Shown here: positions 1-13,700 of the stretch, one piece after another
Layout of the letters: every line of letters begins with the position of its first letter
Position numbering within the stretch: position 1 is the first letter of the stretch
Source: Phorcus lineatus
Lineage: Eukaryota; Mollusca; Gastropoda; Trochida; Trochidae
Direction: 5' to 3'
Length of the DNA stretch: 64,000 bases
NCBI GenBank assembly: GCA_921293015.1
Contig: OV121091.1
Coordinates: 12,305,755-12,369,754 of the forward strand
Program-made: the position numbers and the translations under genes
The notes under the pieces: model-generated
What the model saw: the letters and a program-made list of their open reading frames with translations, nothing else
Database searches by the model: none
Told to the model about the DNA's origin: nothing

Positions 1-867
1 AAAATTCAAAGACAACTTAAAAAAATAACAAAAAGTTTCGTTTGCCGTACTCATTTCTTGAGTCGTTGTTCGGAGTTGCATTGTGAATCCTATGAGTTAG
101 GAGCTTCACTTTTAGAGCGTGACATCAATCGTTGGTTTCACGCGCTGTGTTAGATCTTTTACACCTTGAAGCCTTCTGATGGCAGCGAGTATATTAGTGA
201 CGTCACGGAGCGGATACTCGCTGTCTGGAGCTAGCAGACAATCAAATTAATAAACTAGTAAAGAATAAATACTACATGGACTATTTCCGATGTACTGGGT
301 TCGAATCTCTGCTTGAGCTGACTCCCTTACACCAAGACGTGGTGGTATACATGTTAGTGAACTCTGTATTCCGGGGTTCGAATTTCAAGTAAATGGGTTC
401 CAATGGTTGCATAATCTTGTTGTTGTCGAATGTTAGTGTTGTCTGGAAAAGTAAAAGAAAGGTGATATTATAATAAGTTAATGCTGATAAACAATATTTT
501 TCAAATTACTGAATTCATCAAGAAAAATGGATAGAGATATGGTTATCAATATTCCATCAGAATTAAAATCCGAATTTGGCGAGTTTCAAGCTCCAGTTCC
601 ATCCATGCGATTGTTGGCGCTATCCGGAACTTAGATCTTAAGATTTTACGATAGTCTCTAAACAAGTAATGTTACTGAGAAAGAAATTTTGATCCGAATA
701 ACTATGGGGTAATCACTGAAAGGTTGGGCTGGTTAACATACGAAATAATCAGGCAAATTAAACACTGAACGGCTTTAAAGTCTCATTTTACTTTACAAGA
801 TTGGTTCCACATTTACTATATACTAATTCCATCTTTATTATTATGGTTTGAAATAAATTGAATTTAA
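1..867. other. No gene seen; beyond the last P450 exon found
   Basis: AT-rich non-coding sequence. There is a short inverted repeat (AGCGAGTAT / ATACTCGCT) around 189-230 enclosing TGACGTCA. No convincing terminal P450 exon or polyadenylation context was recognised. Confidence 0.4.
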
Positions 868-1330
868 AGAGCCACTCCGTGAGTTGTTGGCGTCATATAT
901 GCCAAACTTAATCAGTGGTGTCATTTGATAGCGAAGTATCGACTTTTACCAAAAAGACACATTTTAAAGCTTATTGTTTTTTTACAGTGACAATAAAAAG
1001 GTAGAACGTCGCAATTATGATCGGAAATCGGACAGTGGCGCGCGTCAAATAGTCAAACGTTATTTTGGAGACTTATCTAAAACAGCCAGGAGGGCAGTTA
1101 GGAGTTGATAGTGTTTGTTAGGTTATGTAACTAGTATCCATGTATAATGGACGTGATATCTACACCTCTGTGCATTTATAAGGCTGTTTGTAGATTTTCA
1201 TGGAAAACCAGTATTTGTCATATCTTTTGGACATGAAAAGTTAAGATGTTTTGATTTTATATCACCACATATGACATTTAGGTTGGAATTAAAGGTAAAT
1301 AATATGTTATGAAAATCACGGAGTGGCTCT
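868..1330 (+). mobile_element. TTAA-flanked MITE, copy 1 (463 bp)
   Basis: Perfect 15-bp terminal inverted repeats AGAGCCACTCCGTGA and TCACGGAGTGGCTCT, flanked by TTAA at 864-867 and 1331-1334, the target duplication used by piggyBac-type and some related transposases. No transposase inside. A second copy in opposite orientation lies at 59407-59880. It sits between the heme exon of the P450 gene and the left window edge. Confidence 0.85.
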
Positions 1331-1558
1331 TTAAAGTAATTTGATTTTGTTCGAAAACACTTTCGAAACAGATTAACCGGGAGTATCACAAATCCAAATT
1401 GAATATTATGCCTACACGTGAAGAAAAAAGGTAACAAATTGAATATAACAACTTCAACAAAGAAACGAACATTCGTATCATAGAACGTGTTCCACTCTCT
1501 TGCCCAAAATCGTAATAAAGGTCTTTAAAACATTGATACTTTTTTTTTTTCAACTTAC

Positions 1559-1721
1559 CGGTGTTTTTTCACACTGGACGAATTTGACCTTTCTGAGCAT
1601 GTGTACCATTGCACACTTAGCCTCCATCAGGGCCAGACGCATTCCAATACAGATTCGGGGCCCGTATCCAAACGGATGGAAAGAAATAGGGTTGATTTTT
1701 CTCTTGTTCTCGGGGGAAAAC
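1559..1721 (-). CDS. P450 coding exon 13 (heme-binding loop)
   Basis: 163 nt, identical in length to the vertebrate CYP3A heme exon. It encodes [20 protein letters not shown] then [20 protein letters not shown]. Cys450 in GYGPRICIG is the axial heme ligand. It ends at KTP with donor GTAAGT. A further exon of about 25-30 codons is expected but was not found between 1 and 1,558. Confidence 0.97.
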
Positions 1722-4700
1722 CTTCAAAAGTATAATAATCATTGTTAAAACGTGCATTTGATATAGATTTATATGAAGTTTACATCACGTGGCATCATCA
1801 ACGTGATTTTTAATGGCTTTTGATTAAAAAAAATGGTATATGTAATTAAAATTGAAATTTGTAAGTGTAGATTTGAGGGTAATCTAATGCACATAACATT
1901 ATAATTGAAAACGATTGATTAGATTTTACATGCGCTTCAAGTCAGTATGATTGTAGGATGTTGGGATCAATTACAAAACGTTCTCAATTTTGATAATATC
2001 GATAGACATATATAATATACATTCTAAAATATCTAAAAAAAAGATGTAGATGCTGACATCCAAGGATTATATACGTATATATACCCGGATTAAAATCTGG
2101 GATACGAACTACGTGTTGAGAGGAACCTCCTCGATGGAACGAGTTCGTATCCTGGTAGTCAATATTATGAAACAAGTATTCCTCGGAACACGTTTTATTA
2201 AGACTAATATACGTTCTTTCAAATAGCCCCAATACTGGATATACATGTTCCTTTTCCAGGAGTGTTCATACATTTACTGAATTTAAAGATGACCAACACG
2301 GCATCGTAACTTTGGTAACTACTTTGTTAATCTTTGATAGGCATTCTAGAAGTTGATGATATGAAGAGTAAAGACAATTTTTATGGATATACAACTTCTT
2401 TATTCTTTGTTTATAAAAAAATCGTGTTTTAAAAGTATGGGTCGGGCCTGAGAGAAAAACAATCGTTGAACGCTCAACGTTCTTTGATTGAATTCGTTTA
2501 ACCATTTTAAACCTCTGTGGTAAAAGATTGAACAAACCGAACCCTCCGTTATTGCTAATACACGTCTCTCAATCACGATTTTGCTAATTAAATGTCAATT
2601 ACCTGTCTGGATCAAACACTTCCGGGTCAGCGAAGTTGTCTGGGTCATGATGTAAGGCGTAGATGGGAATGGCAACTGCTGTTCCCTTTTCAATCTCGTA
2701 CCCATTGATTGTGACGGTTTCAAGGCACTCTCGTGTCATGCTGATAATAAAATTGTTGTAATTACCATGACAGAAAGACGAATACGAACAAGCTTTTATG
2801 GATAATCGTCTTCGTTATTGCATGGAATGAAAGGTTTTTCATACTTACATGGACACTATAGGAAACATTTAATGAAACTAGAGCTATATCTTGTCATACT
2901 TACATAGGCACTATAAGAAACATTTAATGAAATTAGAACTATTTCTTGTCATACTTACATAGGCACTATAGGAAACATTTTATGAAACTAGAACTATATC
3001 TTGTCATAATTACATAGGCACTATAGGAAACATTTAATGAAACTAGAACTATATCTTGTTATACTTACGTAGGCACTATAAGAAACATTTAATGAAATTA
3101 GAACTATATCTTGTCATACTTACATAGGCACTATAGGAAATATTTAATGAAACTAGATCTTGATGTTGTCATACTTACATAGGCACTATGGGAAACATCC
3201 TGAGCGATTCGTTGAAGACCTGTTCTATATATCTCATTTCTATAATGTTGTCGTAATTTGGTTCGTCCTAAACAAATAAAATGCATATATTTAACATAGT
3301 ACAACGTTGTCTTTTTTAATGTCATTGATTAAGAATCTTATAGGTGAAACAATTATTTATTTAGAAAGGAAATGATTTTTAGTTATGAAAAATTATTATC
3401 TAATCACATCAATAATAGTGTGAGCACAAATCTATCAGGAATATATAAGTCATGTTTCCTTTAAAGAAAGGATATAAGCTATATTCCGGTACGTTACACA
3501 TCTACTTTGTAATTAAGTGTAATTTCGAAAACATAAAGGTCTTATTTCTACATTTGTGTTTCAGTACAGGAGTTGAAAAATGTAACAAACTCTACTGGAA
3601 TTCAATTTACATTCACGGACGTCTCAACAAAATTCATTCCTCTACATCTACAGGGGCCTTTAATTGATGTCCTCGATAATTTGATCTTTTATTACAATGT
3701 TTGCTCATTCGATTCTTTTGGAGATTTGAATTTGTAATGCATAGCTGCTTCCCCCGCACATTTCCTGACATTTAAATGTAGACATTTCACGATCTGGTAT
3801 TTGAGTCATCGTGTTTGATATACGATTTGCTTACTCCTCTTGAAACTGCTGAATTAGATTTCCCCAATGATTTCCTGAAATTTCAGTGGGGGCGTTCATG
3901 ATTCGTTGCTGAGATTTTCTGTTTTTTTACAGCAAAACTTTTATATCATATAAAAACATTCTCTCCAAACGAAGGTAGCTCCCTCATTTATTCCTACACA
4001 ACATCTGTTATTATACAAGCTCTACTCGGGCTTCCGGCAGGTTTCCCTAGCGGCCCTTAAACAATTTTGCAATATTTCAGCCAATGAAAACACCGCATGC
4101 ATGAATAACATATGCAAAGATGCTGTTACTAAACAAGGCGAATTTGTTGTGTAAAGAAGACTGAAAAGTTCAAAGTGCATATTCGAATAAAGTTTAGCTT
4201 TCCCGACAAAATTTCCGATGCGTTTTGAATGATAACTTATGAAACGGCGTCGCTGATTGCACAATTTACTTTGATTGCATCCAATCAGATTTCTAGATTT
4301 CTGGACCGTGAAAAACTGGAATTAAGACTGTAGGTTGTATATGAAGTTACGACGGAGCTACCTCTGTTGGGAGAGAATGACAAATACAACTAAAATTCAA
4401 ATGATTGACGTATAACGGTAATTACCTCCCCTAGTACTGTCACAATTTCCTGGTATGCTTTCTCTTGAACATCCGGGTTAGTAGCCAAAGCATAAGCTAT
4501 GTACTGAAGGGCAGAGGCCGTAGTTTCGTATCCGGCGATTAGGAAAAGAAACGCCTGCGCAATGATTTCGTCTTCCGTTAAGCCTGTGTGTATTGAAGAA
4601 CATTAGGAGGAACCATTAGTTATGATTAAATTTATTCTAAGTGGCTGTTTTTAAAAAGAACGTTTTGTGATTATGTCATAAACATTATTGACTATGTTCT

Positions 4701-7700
4701 AGAACAGTTTGATATATTTCATGGACAACATGCACATATTTCAACAAAGGTAAATAGTTGATAGTTTATAGCAAAATAAATGAAAATAAAAGTTAAATTG
4801 AAAGGCGGATTGAAATGTTCGTATGAGCTGAATTGAGTATGAACGCCAATACTGGAAAGAAGTTAAGTGAAGAAAAAAATCTTTATCGCGGTATTGAATG
4901 AGTCAAGCTTCTTAAATTCCCTCATATCCCTCACTGCATTTGCATCTCATTCATGGCTGTTGATAGTATGTATAATTGTCTTAGACAATGAAAATCTTAA
5001 AGAAAGGAAACTGGAGCCAACTATCCCTAACACTCATGCGGTGAGTTCCATGTTTGCAATTTTTCTATAGTATCTCATTACTTGTCTCTATATAGCGATA
5101 TGAGACGTGTACTAGATATCGGATATCATAGAAGCTTCGCGGATAGCAGCTACAAAGGTAAGATTTTTTTCTGCCACTTTTAATGAAATCAATTCTAACA
5201 AAACAAAGGAATCAGTATACGTTTTCTATTCCATTACTTTTGACCATAATAATGATTACGAGGATATTTATATTGCGCCGTACTCCACACCACAAAAACG
5301 TCTTCAAAGCACCACACTCAATATTATTCTGGTAATGACAAGCATTATTTTCATTCTCAACTCCTTAGGAGTATACAGTCTAGCAGTCGATTAAGGGCTT
5401 TCAAGTAGGCCTTATGTATAAATCATTATTTCTATAATTTAAGCGACCTACGTTTTCTGTTCTTTTCATCCCCAACAGAACCGTCATCAATATGGTCCGG
5501 CATCTCGGCATCCAGCATAAGTTGTAGAAAGTCGTGATACTAATAAACAAAAAGGAAGCGTCGTAAAATATACGTTCTTTAAAACAGTTATTCTACAAAA
5601 CAAATCCATATAATTTGGCTAAAGGAATATATTCACACAGCAGTCAATTTGTATTATTATTCGTGGATAAAAATGTCAATCGTAAAATATTCAACATCTT
5701 TAACTTACAACCTCGGTATATTTCAACATAGACATTGGACGTACATGTACGAGTATTGTAAATATAAATTGTTCCAATGGAGTATGATTTGGTTAGCACT
5801 ATCCCTTTAATATTTTGACCATTCTTAACGTCCATCTTAAATTATTGTAGCTTAACAGGAAGTGAGTAAAAATCACGTGTCATACCTGAGCTTCTTTTTC
5901 GTGACGTCGTTCTTCAACGATTTTCCTGACTGCATCCACGATATAGTCGACAGCATCCCGAGGCCATGCGCATGCGTCAATAAGTTTTGCAAACTTTTTC
6001 ATTGTTGGAAATAAAGCTGAAGAAAGTAGAAAATACATATTTAAGTTCTGATATCAGTAGAATATTAGTAGTAGTGTCTGCATGTCATCAGTCTGTGTAT
6101 TCCTTTCCTCTTTCTATGACGTCACACCAGTCATCGGAAGGTTGAAGTGTGAAACAGGGTTATGCCCCCTTATCTCTTATCTTTGATACATCGAGATACA
6201 TACATTTAACAACATAAATTTGTATTGCCAATAGGGTTGAAATATTAATCGGTTTCATATTTTCCATAAATGCACATGTGCATCAAACACTTTTACCGAG
6301 CCACCTAGTTTTGGGCCGTGTTTATGTTTTGTGTGACATCATGGAACATTTGAACGCCGTCACACTCATCTTTGATTTCAAATATCAAATTTGAGGAAAA
6401 CTCTCGCTGTAGATCAGCTGATATAGACAATGTAAGCATGTGATATGACACACTCGCTCGCAATATGAACTCAATGTGGCCCTAGTCAGTGACTTATGAA
6501 TATTTGAGGACGATGCTTTTATTTAGTATTTATTTGACATTTTGATAGGAAATAATTGAATTCAATCTCTCCATGAGTTTGATTTAATGCATGAACATGT
6601 ACGTGAACTTGCAACTAGTGGCAGCAAGAGTTGTATCACACTCAAGAGTGTTAACATCCATAGACTGAGCCGATAAAGCACAACGACGAAGACACACTGT
6701 ATGGTGGAAGCGAAATAAATGAATCATTTGTGATTCATCATTGTATTTTTTAGTTTTATTTTTTTTTATTGTAAGTTTACAAGTTTTCTGCATCTAAGTT
6801 TTCAAGTTTTTAGAAACGGTTTGACATAAAACTTACTTGCGAGGAAAACAAGTGGCATGGTATAGATGCTGTCTTTGAAAATGTTGTAGGCGTTCTTTAC
6901 AAGGGGTTCGTCAGGGTTGTTTTTTGAATCAACAACCTTTCCAAATGCAGTCAGAAGAATTACATCCATTGTAAACCCAGATAAGTATCTGGAATGAAAC
7001 AGTTTAAATCTTAACTCTAGCCCGCATTTCTGCACGATTTGTTAATGTATCAACTGCAGAAAAAAAACAAATGACGAAAACGGTTTCCGTGAGAAGAAAG
7101 AGACTAAAGTGTTTCTGGAAACGTTTCATTATACAAATTGCAGATTTTTAAGAAGGGGCTAAGAGTGTGGGCATCTAAAACAGAATTACATCTATTTCCT
7201 CTGTTGAAGTTTCCTTAGAAATTATGAATCACCAATACATTTCCTTAAAATATAAAATAAAACATAAACATAAAAGTGTATAATATTATAATTCGTAGAA
7301 GAATATCCTCAACATATTGTCATATAATCGTTTATGTTTATGAGTTATTATCGTTATAGTCATTTTCGCCTGTTTTACTCCTATTGTCCAAGAGAATGGC
7401 AATGACAATGTGGGGGGGGGGGGGGGGGGGGGGGGTTGGGGTAGGGGATGGGGTAGTGGTCAAAGGGGGGATCATTGATCATAAATGTAACAACCCTAAT
7501 AGACCAATAGTCAGCTAAAATGCTAGGCATGCGTTTTATGTTTCAACTGATTGTAATGAAATTAGAATAAGCTTACCCTTTGATCTCGACCGACTCTCCT
7601 TTGTTTGAAATGGACTCTAGCCGTACGGACAGTTTTTCTGCGCACCCGTTTATTTGCTGGCACATCTGAAAAAAATCACATTTTCTTTATTTGATATAAT

Positions 7701-10700
7701 TAGTACAATCTATATCGGATGGATAATTTCATTATCGCCAATATTTTCAACATTTTTTATAACATATTTTAACACACGGATCAAAATATAACTACAAACA
7801 GTTGAACGTGTCAGATACTGCAACGTTGAAAATTATGATGGTTCCTATTTTTCGGTGGTTATATTTCTTTATCAAGTGTTTTCAGTGTCGTACGTTTATT
7901 CTTCATAAGTCATCAAATAATTATTAAACATGTATCTGTTCAATTTGAAAATAAAATGAAATGATTTTGATAAATTTCATGAACAGTAACAAGTCAAGAT
8001 CACCAGTACGTGGTAATATTTGGTAATTTTTACCTGTTTGAGTTTACTGGAACTAAACGTTGGGCTCACAATGGTCCTTAGTCTTTTCCAAACGGCGCCC
8101 TTGGCGAAAAACATCCCTTTATCAATTGGATTCGGGTACAATTCGATATCCTGAAATGAATAAGAGATAAAATATCTTCATGATAATTGTTCTTAGTAAT
8201 TCTTGATTTGAATAATTTGATGAAACAAAAGTTTTTCAAATTTGAAATAATAATTTTTCATGAAATATGCTATAAATTCGAAGCTGTAAATATAAACATA
8301 TCTTTTATGATTACTATGAATGGGGAAAAAAAATTATTACGATTTTACAGTCATATATTTTTAAGTTATAAAAGAGAAGCTGTTTGATTCTACGTTTCAT
8401 TTCTATACCCGGAATATAGCAGATATAGGTTTATTTCATGTGCACTTAATCCTCAATTCAAATGATATGCAAGTCAATCCAAATGCTCTAATTATAAAGC
8501 TTTAAATGTACGCAAAGTTTAAGGCAATATTACACTTTTCATTGGTTCAAATTGGCTATGTTGAGGCATATGAGGACATAGGCATACACCTAAGCTTTCT
8601 ATAGATGCAATGAAATACTTATCATATTTACAACTGACATGCAATCAAAATGACAATGTTAGGACGGCCGCTGAGAGATATAAAAACTGTATTGTCAGCT
8701 ATGCACAAAACGGTGAAATTATGGACAATTGAAAACGGCTGAATAATCCTAAACGTAAAACGGAGAACAAATGATGAAATATACTTTATCAAAGCAATTT
8801 GCAAATTAACCGATTTAGCATTACTATTGGATTTAATAGAGTTTTCGCTAATTATTTCAAATATCCTCAATGTATAGTTCATGCGCATTTAGTGCAACGT
8901 TGCAATAGATACTTCCCATCTTTGAGAATCAACTTTATAACTTCATTGCGTACACGTTTTCTAAATAAATTACGATGTAGATCACCTGTGTGAATATCAT
9001 TAGAAATATCTAGAGACATGCAGTATCTGTGCAGTCGTTATATTTGCGAAATATTGGTGTGAGGTAGTGCCTTTAAATCTAAGAACGGTTCAGAACGCCC
9101 ACGGTGCGTTCATGCAAGCACCGTAAAAGTTTCACTCTTAGGTTCCTTCCATATGTTGTTTACAAGTACCTCATTTAAAAAATTATGCCAGGGAATAAGG
9201 TTAGATTAAACCCTCTTAGAGGATAAGATTGCTTTCCTTGAAAATACATTTTGTTATGTTTACATGGCAGTAATAACGCATCTGTCTTCTTCACACGAAA
9301 TTAACCCAATTGCTGCTTTGGGTCATGCGTTCAAATAAAATTCAGTAATGATTTAGCTTTTTTCGATATGTGGTAATCAGGCCACTTCATTCAAAGGAAA
9401 CACCCTAAATTAAGGCTCAGTTCGCTTATAACCCGGGACGCCATAAAGGGGCAAAAGCACGCATTTCGCTGAAAATAAAGATATCTCACTAAAACGAAAA
9501 CAAAATTCTATAATGGCAAGAAATGTTTTATGAAAATAACCAGTTGTTAAACGAATGTACCATGATCGGAAAAGCTTTGCGCATCCATTTCCATACCTCA
9601 AATGCTTATAAGGTGTTCACACAGAAATGGCCGCCAGTGTTTTTTGCGTGACACTTTATCATACCCTCTATGAATACGGGTGATCGGGCGTGGTATTGTG
9701 ATGTTTTAACCCTCTGAAGAAAACACATTTGATAAACTAATGTTTATTCAGGAATTTGTGTAGAAATAGATCTGTCAAAAACGTGCCAGTGCTCCTTTAA
9801 AGATGAATAGGTCTTGTATATATATTTAAAATGTGTCGGAACGGTTTGATGTGTAACTGTAAGGTGTATATCAAGGATATGAAAATTGTCGTTATCTTAG
9901 GTTGCTGCAGAAAAACATTGATGATATAAGCCACTACTCCGCGATTTGCGAAGGATCAATAATTTACAGAACATTATCTTATCATAGAATGATATGGTGA
10001 CGCTGTATGCTACTGGAACTTAAAGATAAACATTTCTCGTAAGCACTTCACACCCACGAGTCCTGTATCATCTCCCCCACAGGCGTTGCTTTACTCATTT
10101 CGACCAGGTAACCTTCGTTATAAGTGAACTGTTATCTCGATTTCATTACTTCAGTAGCGAAAATGTACATATAAGTTCGTTAGGCTATCCAATCAAACGT
10201 TTTTCACTTTCTATGAAGAAAAATGTGCACATCGCACAGGTGAATGGACTATGATGCGAAAAAAAGTATTCATGACAACATCGCTATTTGGATTAAATGT
10301 TGACTGTTTATGATTGTTTTCATTACCCACTGTATGGCCTATTGGTACTATGTATATCTCATTTAGTCCTTATTCAGATTACTTTGTAAACTCAAAATAA
10401 CAAATAAAGGAGGCGTTTATTCATCTTCCACCGAATACCTTTCAAATGCACCAATTTCTATCACTGGCTAATTCAATCCTTGCTGCCAACCCGTCAAAAC
10501 TCGTGTTTTGAGTGAAGCGCCCTTTTCGGCGATATAATCATTGAACTATTGAACTTTCGCGATCAGTCGCAGCTACGATCTTTATTGTAAATGAACGTGT
10601 ACTATCCCTCTTTTATCACTGTTTCGATGAAAGCATTTTAACCTTTTCTTTCCATTATTGGTATAGTTTCTTGTCTATTGTCAACATCTGTCACTTGGAA

Positions 10701-13700
10701 AAAGTTGTTCAAATCGATGGGAAAGTTGCCGGAGTTTCTTTTGCATGTAAATTCAGAATTCTTACCCAACGGTTCTGGAATTTGTTGAATTCCTTAACTT
10801 CAATTTGCTTCAGCATATCCAGATCAGAAACCACCAGAATAGGTTGATGCCCGAAATAAACTCTGCAACAAGGAATGTGGAATAAATCAATCATAAGGGA
10901 CAGTTTGGATTTTTCATAAAGACGAAACTATATGTTTTTTATAAACGAAATCTAAAGGTTTTTATAGTTCACATATCAAACTCATTCAAGCAAAAAAGTC
11001 AAAGGTGATTTGGCTGGCTAAAGGTTTAAGAGTCTGAAAGGGTGATGTACATTCATTTAATGGCAGTTCATGAGCAGTGTATTCGAAGTACTTGAATTCT
11101 ATTATTTTATATTTTTTTCTTATTATAAGTCACATATGCATTTTAAAAGGAAATAATTTAAATAGATATAATTCACAAGTTTATCAGGTTCTTTATTTGT
11201 AAATTTCATTGTACATTTAAGGCTTGATGAAATTTCGCAATGCACTATGCAAAGCCTCTATTTACATAGAACCAAAGATATTGTAAGACCGTATAATTGA
11301 TGACGTTTTCTTGACGAAATCTTTGAAAAAATACGGTATTTGAAATTTAAAAAATCCTACCTCTCGCTCATGTAATACCAAGAAATAAAACACCTTTATT
11401 CAAAGTAATTTGAAATACTTGATTGGTGTTGACCTATTTATGAAGTTTAATGTACATATTGTATCATACTGGCAGATGGTGGAAATAAATGTCTACTTAT
11501 GGAATATCTCTATATAATTAGACCATTGTACCATCACACTTTAATCTTTGTACCTTGGCTTCTTCCGGTTATTTCCGTTTAAATGCTTTGTATGCATATA
11601 CATCGAAGGCTCTATTTAAAGTCTTCCCTATGGTCAAATATAACACTTGTTAGTTTCACAATTTATCTGCAATGCGAAATGCCTGTATACAGAAGGAAGT
11701 GACTTAAGTGGTATTGGAGTATTTATGCTTGATATTTTGTCTGAGTGATTATAATGTTATAGTGATGGAGATATAATGTGTTTATAATTTAAGAATACAC
11801 ATGTAATTTAAAATAGGTTTAAAATAAAATTACTGGAATTATACCTATCTCTAATGAGCTTTATCAATCATCAAGGTAAAAACATTATAGAAATGTATTA
11901 TTCATTATCTTTATTATTCCCAACTGATTTTTATATGAATTAAAACACATGTGAAACAATTTGTAATGATAACAATATCGTGAAAGAGCCATTATTCAAA
12001 CAGCTCAATAAAATATATTGTAATTCAACGACGCTCCAATAAGGTCCCGACACGATTTAGAAGTTCTCAATGAAAATGATTTGCAAACCTTGCCATTTCA
12101 CAAAATTGTACATAAAAATTGAAACTACTGGGGGAACTTTAATCTGTTTGATCCCAAATGATTAACTTGTTTACAAGGGCAGTAGAACATCTTTCAAAAG
12201 GATGTATTACTTCCAATTTTACCCAATAGACATTATATATTATGCCAAAAATATTTTCTATTCGCAAAACATACACTGACAACCACTTATATAGGTAGGG
12301 GTATAAACGGGTTATTTTACGTGATTACGAAGTCTATTTAGCATATTCTCGTTTTTTGTTCCCATGGTATTATAATTGTTTACAATTTAAACAAATGGCT
12401 TGGAATGTCATTACTTTGTTTGGACACAAAGGCAGTTTTGCAGTCCTTGGAATAAACATTATCACACGGAAACTCGTTTGTTGATAATATGTTTATTCAT
12501 TAACATATAGATGTCACTGCATGGATGTATTGATGACGACATACGTTGATTAAAACCTGTCACCTTTCAGAACTTCTTCAAGTATATCGGAATAAGCCAT
12601 TCAGATAGAGGAAGCTAGGAGAAACCGGAAGTCGACCTATCAACATGGCGTAGATAACTGATCTTACTGCGACCTTTCAATTACCACATGCCACATGAAA
12701 GGTCAATTGAGGTCAATTTTCCTTACATTGTTGAAATATTGTCACGATGAACTTACCCGTAAACATGTCCAAACTTTTCTTTCCACGCCATCAGGGGGTA
12801 AACAAAGCCCTTAAATGTAACAAAGGAACCTATTGTTCAATAGAGAGTGTGAGCATGATCATCGACGAAATAGACATAATGGTCTCATATCTTTCACTTA
12901 TGATACCTACATGTATATTCAAATAATAAAAATCTTAAACATGTAAAAAATGAAAAGGACATGTGATATTGATTAAGGAATGGATAAAAAAAACCTCAGT
13001 TAGAGATCAAAAGGAAAGTTGAAGAAACTGTTTCATGTTTTCGGAAAGTACTCCTTATTGTAAGTTTGATATTCATTATAAAACATTAAATTTCCACAAC
13101 TCTAAAATTGCCGAAAGCTCAATTCATCAACATCATGTAATCTCAGAAAAAAGCTCTTTATGCTTTGAAAATTTACAGTGAGGAACTTTATGTTTTTAGT
13201 TTTGTTGCCAATCTTTTAAGATGGCATGTTAATTTCACTTATCTCATTCTTTTCAAGCAACCGTAATGCCCCGACGTATATTTTTACAATAATGCTAAAT
13301 CGTACCTAGCGGTCACAAACGCGATGATTCCTGTTATTTTTGCTTGAAAATATTTTCCTTATCAGCATCATTATTTTTAACCAATAACCTACCCGTCTTA
13401 TCATTGGGATGAGGTTTCCAACGTACGGCCACGGTGCGGGACCAGCTATGTTCCTCTTCTTGAAGACAGAATACCCCGACACACCATACCTGAAATTGAG
13501 ACGATGACATAAAAATAACTGGAATATTCCATTCAGGGAATGTATCCTTAATATACTGAATCCTTAATCCCTAATTTGAGTGCAAAGAGCGCGATGAATT
13601 CCGAAACTCAATAACTGTTTTAGGAATTCTAGACTTTATACTTTATATACTTACATGTAGTATAACATTTAATTACACAGAACAAATTTCCCTTTTCGGA

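Noticed and set aside
1198..1437. Terminal P450 exon (QFGFVILPVNLF..)
   Set aside because: The only acceptor (TGTAG) enters in the wrong phase after the heme exon, and most of the frame lies inside the TTAA MITE.
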